Source: Hemicentrotus pulcherrimus
Taxonomy: Eukaryota > Echinodermata > Echinoidea > Camarodonta > Strongylocentrotidae
DNA: 13,227 nt
Direction of reading: 5' to 3'
Assembly: GCA_003118195.1 (NCBI GenBank)
Contig: BEXV01001104.1
Coordinates: forward strand, 2,089-15,315
Numbering within the stretch: the first letter of the stretch is position 1; each line of letters starts with the position of its first letter. This document shows positions 8,611 to 13,227 of this stretch, piece by piece. The translations under genes were made by a program, and so were the position numbers. The notes beneath the pieces are model-generated. The model was not told the origin of the DNA and searched no databases. It worked only from the letters and a program-made list of their open reading frames with translations.

Positions 8611-9076
8611 TTAAAGATACTATGTCCCTTTTGCAGCCAACATCAAATTCTGTAGAACTTTGAAGAAATACAGAATATGCCATGTATGTCCTATCTGAAT
8701 TTTCAACTTTAGCAGTGTCCTAGTATTCAAATTATGCAAGGAAACTTGTTTACTTTCTAGACTTCTCTGTCAGACACTATTGAGTGAGTGACTGACCGAC
8801 ATCTTTTTTTTTTGTGTGATAACATACATAAAATGAGCTCTAGCGGGTACATGAGCATTTGTCTACATCAATAACCCACCTCTTGTAATGGCCAAACTTA
8901 GATTCATTGAATCTTTGTGCAGCACAAAACAAGGAACAAGGGTCTCAAAAATCAGACTATTACTTAAGTGATTGCAATCACTTATGTCAAGTTCTAAATA
9001 AGTAATGTCTTTCAAATGGCGTTGAATTTTAACCTTTTCATTTTTTTGAGCTGCAAATGGGACATAGTACCTTTAA
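8611..9076. mobile_element. TTAA-ended miniature inverted-repeat element C (466 bp)
   Basis: The left end reads TTAAAGATACTATGTCCC then TTTTGCAGC. The reverse complement of the right end reads TTAAAGGTACTATGTCCC then ATTTGCAGC, matching at 25 of 27 positions. TTAA is at both limits and there is no transposase frame. The first nine bases (TTAAAGRTA) are shared with elements A and B, but the rest of the terminal repeat differs, so it is a related but separate family. It starts about 150 bases beyond the HSD17B7 stop and may lie in that gene's 3'-UTR. Confidence 0.75.
8965..8984. repeat. Perfect 20-bp palindrome inside element C
   Basis: TAAGTGATTGCAATCACTTA is its own reverse complement. One mismatch further out, the pairing extends to about 26 bases. 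It could be an internal hairpin of the mobile element or a dimeric protein-binding site. Confidence 0.6.
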
Positions 9077-9090
9077 GTTAGGAAAATTGC

Positions 9091-9096
9091 TTTAAT
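9091..9096 (-). terminator. Candidate polyadenylation signal for HSD17B7
   Basis: ATTAAA on the minus strand lies about 130 bases after the stop. Canonical AATAAA hexamers on that strand occur much further away, at 8408-8413 and 7970-7975. If those are used, the whole of element C lies in the 3'-UTR. Confidence 0.3.
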
Positions 9097-9225
9097 TTCA
9101 TACAGATTGCATTCAATTGACATAAGCTGCACTCTGAAATTGCTTTCAAGAGGATTCTTGATGATGATCTTTCATTGTTTCAAATAGTTACCAATACCTA
9201 CAAATCTTGATCAGATGACCAGTCA

Positions 9226-9339
9226 TTATGACATGGAGACATTTTTTTCAGATTTGTTAGAAAACTTGTACCTAAAGCTCTGTTCCAATACATTCAGCTT
9301 TTTGTACAACAGCTCTGGATGGTCTGGATTCATATCAAG
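9226..9339 (-). CDS. HSD17B7: HSD17B7 last coding exon
   Basis: Acceptor CTCCATTCAG. The 37 codons begin LDMNPDHPELLYKKLNVLEQ and match the family's MDLDEDTAEKFYQKLLELE tail. TAA is at 9226-9228. The C terminus is slightly shorter than in human and lacks clear similarity over its last residues. Confidence 0.85.
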   Translation of the reverse strand, partial: LDMNPDHPELLYKKLNVLEQSFRYKFSNKSEKNVSMS

Positions 9340-12300
9340 CTGAATGGAGAGAGGAAAGGGAGAAAAAAATGAAAAAATGTATGGGTGACAAAGAAAAATA
9401 TAGAGCTTTATAAAAACAAAGTGGAAACCCCCTCCTCTCCACTAAAATGGGCTGATGGAAAAAAGCTCACATATTGTGCTAATTTCATTAAAATAGTAAT
9501 CATTCTTTATGAAAAACTTGTTATTTCAATTTTGCAAAAGAACCAAATGTCAGACTACAACATTAGATCACCAACAATTGGCCCAAACAATTTCTTAAGA
9601 GTAGAGCATTATGATGAAAAAGGGTATGAGAATACACACCTTGTCTGTGTGCACATATCTTGTTCCAAATAGAGAGCAGTGGCTGACATACTTTATATCA
9701 GACTAGGTCGTTTCTGGGGAAGTACTGAATAACCAAACCTGTTAAACAAGAAGAAAAATAATGACTCCATTATTTCTGTAGCATACTCAAAACAATACTT
9801 TTGTATACAACGCAAGCACATGGACTAAATACACATGTACCTCAATTGAAAGGACTGGATACAGGGGAAGAGGGGGGGTGCAATGGGAGACACCAAACCA
9901 ACACCTAGTCTTGCATACCACAGTAAACACAGTAGCCCTGATCGTATTACACTAATCATACTCCAAACAAAAAAGGGCACCTTACGTTATACAATTTGAC
10001 ACTCCTTTTGATTCTTTGAGAATTATGGAGTAAATATATATATTTGTGTGTGTGTGTGTGCTTAAATTAATGACCAATCATGAGCCCCATCTTGTTAAAA
10101 GCTGTAATTGAATTGAATCGATCACATCTTGAAATCATCTTCAATTAGGTACACAGTTGAAAATTGTCTCAACTTTTTATAAATACAAGGCCCTGGACTG
10201 CCTAAAAATGTTTAAGTTTGAAAGTTGAAACTATTTTGCAAATATCAGAGAGGATAGCTTGCCCCTGATGCAGCCTAACTATGGCCAAATCCACAATTAC
10301 TAAATTTGAAGAAACATTCTGGAGATTATGGTATTATCTAATTTAAATGTATTCCATCATAGACATTGTAAGTTACTAATTCTTGAAGCAGAAAGTTCCC
10401 TAACTTACCAATGCTTCAGCTCCATTATAAGGGGTGATACAGAGCCTTGGTGCTACTACACGAAACTGACAATATAGAGAACAACATTTTGATAAGCATC
10501 AGATGATTTAAATTTCAAAAAGTAATTGACAAGCAAATGAAGAATTACAAAGAGGCATACATGGCCTTAATTTTTGTTAATTGTTATTGTTTTTATATAT
10601 TGCACTGTTGAGAATATCTTGCTGCTCACAAAGTTTTGGATTAATTCGGTGCCATAGCCCGTGAAGTGTTTGAATCATTTGCTGCCCACAAAAATATCAC
10701 TGTGGTTACTTGTTATCATTGTATGGCAAAGAATAGCACTTTATATACTGGATACACGTATGTCACAACACATTGCATTATTGTACTTGTTTAAATGAAT
10801 GTAATAGATTCTAGTAATCATCTCTTTGAGACTTTGATAAAAACATAGACATATTTAAAGAAATATTTTGCCCATGATTTCCAAATGAATTGTGACTGGG
10901 ACTGTAGTATGGTATGCAATACTGTGGAGGCCTCTTACCAGGTAGAGTAGAGGGGTACTGAAACACCACATCCACCCTGGTAGTATAGGTGATGTCATGT
11001 TGGTGGATGTGAAGCCAGGACAGGTGACCCTACTGTAGACGCCCTGAGAGTTGAACTTGTCATTCAATGCCTGACTCAGAAGATCAACGGCATGCTTAGA
11101 TGAGCTGTAGGATTCCGATCTGTGGGGCAAAAAACAAAGATATTGAAACCTAGCGATAAAACACATGACTCATATAAACCAGGAAGAGTGTATTTTTAAA
11201 TCTACTATAACCTCACCCTTTACCTTACCTAACTATTGATGATCTTTTACATGTTTCTAAATTCTATTCTCTCCACTTTTAAGGTATTGTAATCCAAATA
11301 ATCAAATAATGCAATAAGAACATTTTTTAAAATTTGTTCTAAACAACTGGATTCACCAGAAAAGGTAGCCCTTCTTCATAAGAAGGTCAATTTGGGTCAC
11401 TTACCCATTTTCATGTTGTATATCATCTATATTGAAGAACTGAGCTGATGCATTGCTAGATGATGTCCATATAATCTGAGAGCCACCATCTTCACAAAGC
11501 ATGTCCAGCAGACCTTGAATCTGCACAAAGGCAAGTCAATTAAAATCAGATTCAATCAAAGACATCTTGCACTTGGATTGAAATGCAAGAATAAGACAGA
11601 AAGCTTGAATATACAAAAGTAAAGAACTAAAGGGAAATAAAGTACACATTAAGACAAGGAATAGGTGTACATGTACATGTACGTAACAGATTTGATATTA
11701 CTATAGTTTGCTGAAGATGAAAGCCATTTTTTAAACTTTGTTAAAATTAATAAGAGGGCACATTCCTTGAATAGGTGACAAACAGAAAACTGTGAAATGC
11801 AATGTGCAGTCATATCATGATACATAATTTCCACTACACACATAGGCGTCAAGAAATCATGACATAAACATTTCTTGTTCTACAAGGAGCAGTGGAGAAA
11901 GGGGGCAGCTGCAAAGAAACAGGAAATAGTCATCAAACATTATTTCAAATTAGATATTTTTCTACGAAATGAGATGACCAATGGATTTAATTCAGTGTTG
12001 AGAAATTGATTAGAAATGTTTATCTTACCAGTACATAATGTCCGAAAATGTTAGTGCAGAATACACTTTTAAGTCCATCTTCTGTTGCTCCATCTTCAAC
12101 GTTGAGTAAACCCTCACCAGTCGATAGGATTCTGATGAACTTTAACCTTAAGGATGATGAGAAATAGTAATTGCCAATATACAACAACATACATTTGTAC
12201 ATGTACAATATTTGAAGGGCGCTTTTTCAATAGATGATATTAGCAAATTATCTTGCATATACATGTATCTACAGTACAGTGAAAATTACTTCCCATGTTT

Positions 12301-13186
12301 ATCAGACATTATACACTCCTGATAAACCAACTGTAAATTTGGGTTTAAAATTCTTTAAAAATAACATAATTATGCAGCCATAAAATACAATTAACCTTTT
12401 CATTCTTGCACCTTACAATAAACATGAAAAAGAAATGTATAACATATGAAGGAAAAGGGTATTCACTCTCAGTCTCATAGTGTACTAATATAATACTGGA
12501 GTAGACATGCTATACTCATGGCTGATCTTGGATGCATCAAAGTAATAATAAATCAGTGCACTAATGTTGGTTACTACCGGGTAATTTTATTCTTAGTCCT
12601 TTTTTCCTACACCTAGGGCTGTGCCTGTTTCACAAAGATCTTAAGTTGAACTTATCTCTAAGTTGGACTTAAACATTATGGAAAGCCTTTAGCATCTTTG
12701 AAAATATTTTGTAAAAGATATTTTAAAAGCTATGAAATGTTGATTTTCTATTATCAAGGAGATTTCATGTTCTTGATGTGGAATTTATGAAAAGTCTAAA
12801 ATAATTTTTACTCTGAATATATTTTATTTTAAGGCTCCAAATAGCTCTCCATAATATTTAAGTACATCTAAGAGTTAAGGTTGACTTAGGATCTTTAAGA
12901 AACACCCCCTTGGACTCATTTCACAAAGGTCTCTGATCAGTTGCAAATTTTGAAACAATGATTTTAATTGGTTAAAAGTCAGCCTTTTGAAAAATATGTG
13001 CATGCAACAAGAACCTTGATTGGCCATTGCCATTTTGCAATTGATTGCAAACCTTTTGTGTTCCAGCACCCAGAATGTGAAGAGCATACTTACGGATTCA
13101 AAAAACTCCTAAAGAAGTTTGAATAGTTGAATGTCACATTAGGCATGGTGCCAGCGTTTAGATATAGGTAATCAAGTCGATCATAT
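9226..13186 (-). CDS. HSD17B7: 17-beta-hydroxysteroid dehydrogenase 7 / 3-ketosteroid reductase, 3' seven exons, partial
   Basis: HSD17B7 is an NADPH-dependent short-chain dehydrogenase that reduces 3-keto sterol intermediates in cholesterol synthesis at the ER membrane. Seven minus-strand exons with matching phases and GT-AG junctions give 258 codons plus a stop. They cover the family from about human residue 82 to the end: 13094-13186, 12029-12146, 11405-11520, 10939-11119, 10409-10465, 9640-9738 and 9226-9339. Visible SDR elements are LYLNAG (NAG motif), TNIFGHYVL, IIWTSSS (catalytic Ser region), YSSSK (catalytic Tyr and Lys), CPGF and TPYNGAEAL. TPYNG and VWLF mark HSD17B7 rather than a general SDR. 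The N-terminal TGxxxGxG cofactor motif lies beyond the window. A TAG at 9703-9705 interrupts the sixth visible exon. The catalytic residues are intact. Confidence 0.88.
9640..9738 (-). CDS. HSD17B7: HSD17B7 exon carrying an in-frame TAG
   Basis: Acceptor TTTAACAG, donor GTGTGT. The 33 codons read VWLFSTSPETT, then TAG at 9703-9705, then SDIKYVSHCSLFGTRYVHTDK. This aligns without gaps to the VWLF...KYLS...FG..Y region of HSD17B7 on both sides of the stop. The stop would remove about 60 C-terminal residues. The same TAG ends in AG, so splicing there would start the exon at 9702 in the correct frame and omit 12 codons. Confidence 0.82.
9739..10408 (-). other. HSD17B7 intron
   Basis: The flanking exons join in phase 0 without a missing piece. 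The intron contains a (TG)8 microsatellite at 10045-10060 next to a short TA run. I see nothing else. Confidence 0.7.
10045..10060. repeat. (TG)8 microsatellite
   Basis: Eight TG units follow a TATATATAT stretch. This is a simple repeat in an intron. Confidence 0.9.
10409..10465 (-). CDS. HSD17B7: HSD17B7 small exon (TPYNGAEAL)
   Basis: This 57-base exon has 19 whole codons between acceptor TTGTCAG and donor GTAAGT. ITPYNGAEAL is a diagnostic HSD17B7 segment that continues directly into VWLF of the next exon. Confidence 0.88.
10466..10938 (-). other. HSD17B7 intron
   Basis: This is a phase 0 intron. I see no repeat or coding feature in it. Confidence 0.6.
10939..11119 (-). CDS. HSD17B7: HSD17B7 exon (YSSSK active site)
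   Basis: Acceptor CCCCACAG, donor GTAAGA. The first base completes a Gly codon, then 60 codons follow. They hold YSSSK (catalytic Tyr and Lys), LLSQALN and VTCPGFTSTNMT. A hydrophobic segment rich in Trp and Leu closes the exon. Confidence 0.93.
11405..11520 (-). CDS. HSD17B7: HSD17B7 exon (catalytic serine region)
   Basis: Acceptor TTTGTGCAG, donor GTAAGT. It encodes 38 codons plus two bases and includes SQIIWTSSSNAS, the SDR strand 5 with the catalytic serine. Confidence 0.9.
11521..12028 (-). other. HSD17B7 intron
   Basis: This phase 0 intron has an ACATGTAC run at 11668-11682 and nothing else recognisable. The open frame at 11649-11852 has no protein character. Confidence 0.6.
12029..12146 (-). 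CDS. HSD17B7: HSD17B7 exon (TGEGLL, TNIFGHYVL)
   Basis: Acceptor CTTAAG, donor GTAAGA. The first G completes the preceding Pro codon and 39 whole codons follow. STGEGLL and FCTNIFGHYVL correspond to the family's STAEGLL and ETNVFGHFIL helix region. Confidence 0.9.
12628..12903. mobile_element. Foldback miniature element (about 276 bp)
   Basis: The left arm begins TTTCACAAAGATCTTAAGTT at 12628. The right arm ends near 12903 and its complement reads similarly, with 36 of 46 positions matching by eye. Pairing continues inwards (TTAAACATTATGGAAAGC against TTAAATATTATGGAGAGC), so the arms are about 65-70 bases. There is no open frame. Confidence 0.6.
12922..13062. mobile_element. Second short inverted-repeat element (about 140 bp)
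   Basis: The left end begins CACAAAGGTCTCTGATCAGT then TGCAAA. The complement of the right end reads CACAAAAGGTTTGCAATCAA then TTGCAAAA. An ATTGG box occurs in both halves. Its opening TTTCACAAAG is shared with the neighbouring element, so they may belong to one family. Boundaries are approximate. Confidence 0.4.
13094..13186 (-). CDS. HSD17B7: HSD17B7 exon (NAG motif)
   Basis: The acceptor TTTCAG is followed by one base that completes a codon. The peptide then reads YDRLDYLYLNAGTMPN, matching the SDR strand 4 region and the NAG motif of HSD17B7. The exon ends after two bases of a Pro codon at a GTAAGT donor. The exon(s) encoding the first 80 or so residues are off the right edge. Confidence 0.88.
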
Positions 13187-13227
13187 CTGAAACAAAAGTA
13201 AACACAAAAGATAAGCATTACTCTCTC

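Larger units (their letters stand above)
6145..9225. other. 3' flank and intergenic region between two convergent genes
   Basis: I see no coding exon here. The first part is probably TOR4A 3'-UTR. The rest is AT-rich and holds a G-run (6484-6507), a hairpin (7186-7291) and miniature element C (8611-9076). Short open frames at 6547-6756, 6882-7073 and 7140-7331 have no protein character. Confidence 0.6.
12147..13093 (-). other. HSD17B7 intron with two adjacent foldback elements
   Basis: The exons on both sides join in phase (two bases plus one), so no exon is missing. Two inverted-repeat elements (12628-12903 and about 12922-13062) fill its 5' half. Confidence 0.7.

Noticed and set aside
9385..9672. 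95-codon plus-strand open frame
   Set aside because: It overlaps the antisense of an HSD17B7 exon and an AT-rich intron, and has no family resemblance.
10855..10938. Continuation of the open frame past the YSSSK exon on the minus strand
   Set aside because: The frame runs on through the GTAAGA donor, but family similarity stops at the donor and resumes at 10465, so this part is intron.
1..13227. CRISPR arrays, tRNA or rRNA genes, bacterial-type operons
   Set aside because: None were seen on either strand. The gene structure is eukaryotic.

Overview
The window is eukaryotic nuclear DNA from an animal. The genes are split by GT-AG introns, both code for metazoan-type proteins, and the non-coding DNA is AT-rich and full of short inverted-repeat elements. 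The many ACATGTAC runs, the TTAAAGG-ended miniature elements and the gene content suggest a marine invertebrate, most likely an echinoderm. That assignment is inference and has not been tested by a search.

Layout. Positions 1-250 look like a CpG-containing promoter and non-coding first exon. Positions 250-2786 are a putative 5'-UTR intron. It holds three hairpin or foldback structures and a decayed antisense non-LTR retrotransposon (about 1380-2310). Positions 2818-6144 (+) encode a torsin-4A-like AAA+ membrane protein in two coding exons, 605 aa by my splice model. Its 1.5 kb coding intron carries two TTAA-ended miniature elements and a 38-bp direct repeat. Positions 6145-9225 are the 3'-flank and intergenic space between two convergent genes. 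This stretch holds a 20-bp-stem hairpin, a G-run and a third TTAA-ended miniature element. Positions 9226-13186 (-) hold seven 3' coding exons of a 17-beta-hydroxysteroid dehydrogenase 7 (3-ketosteroid reductase) homologue. Its N-terminal exon(s), with the nucleotide-binding glycine motif, lie beyond the right edge.

The two genes sit tail to tail, and nothing in the sequence shows that they work together. Torsins act in the ER lumen or nuclear envelope, and HSD17B7 is an ER enzyme of sterol synthesis, so both products probably belong to the ER system. Points most worth checking: an in-frame TAG in an otherwise well-conserved HSD17B7 exon, where the same TAG could serve as an in-frame alternative splice acceptor; a torsin Walker B motif that reads ED instead of DE; and three related TTAA-bounded inverted-repeat elements within 5.6 kb. 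I did not find a convincing new multi-gene system.
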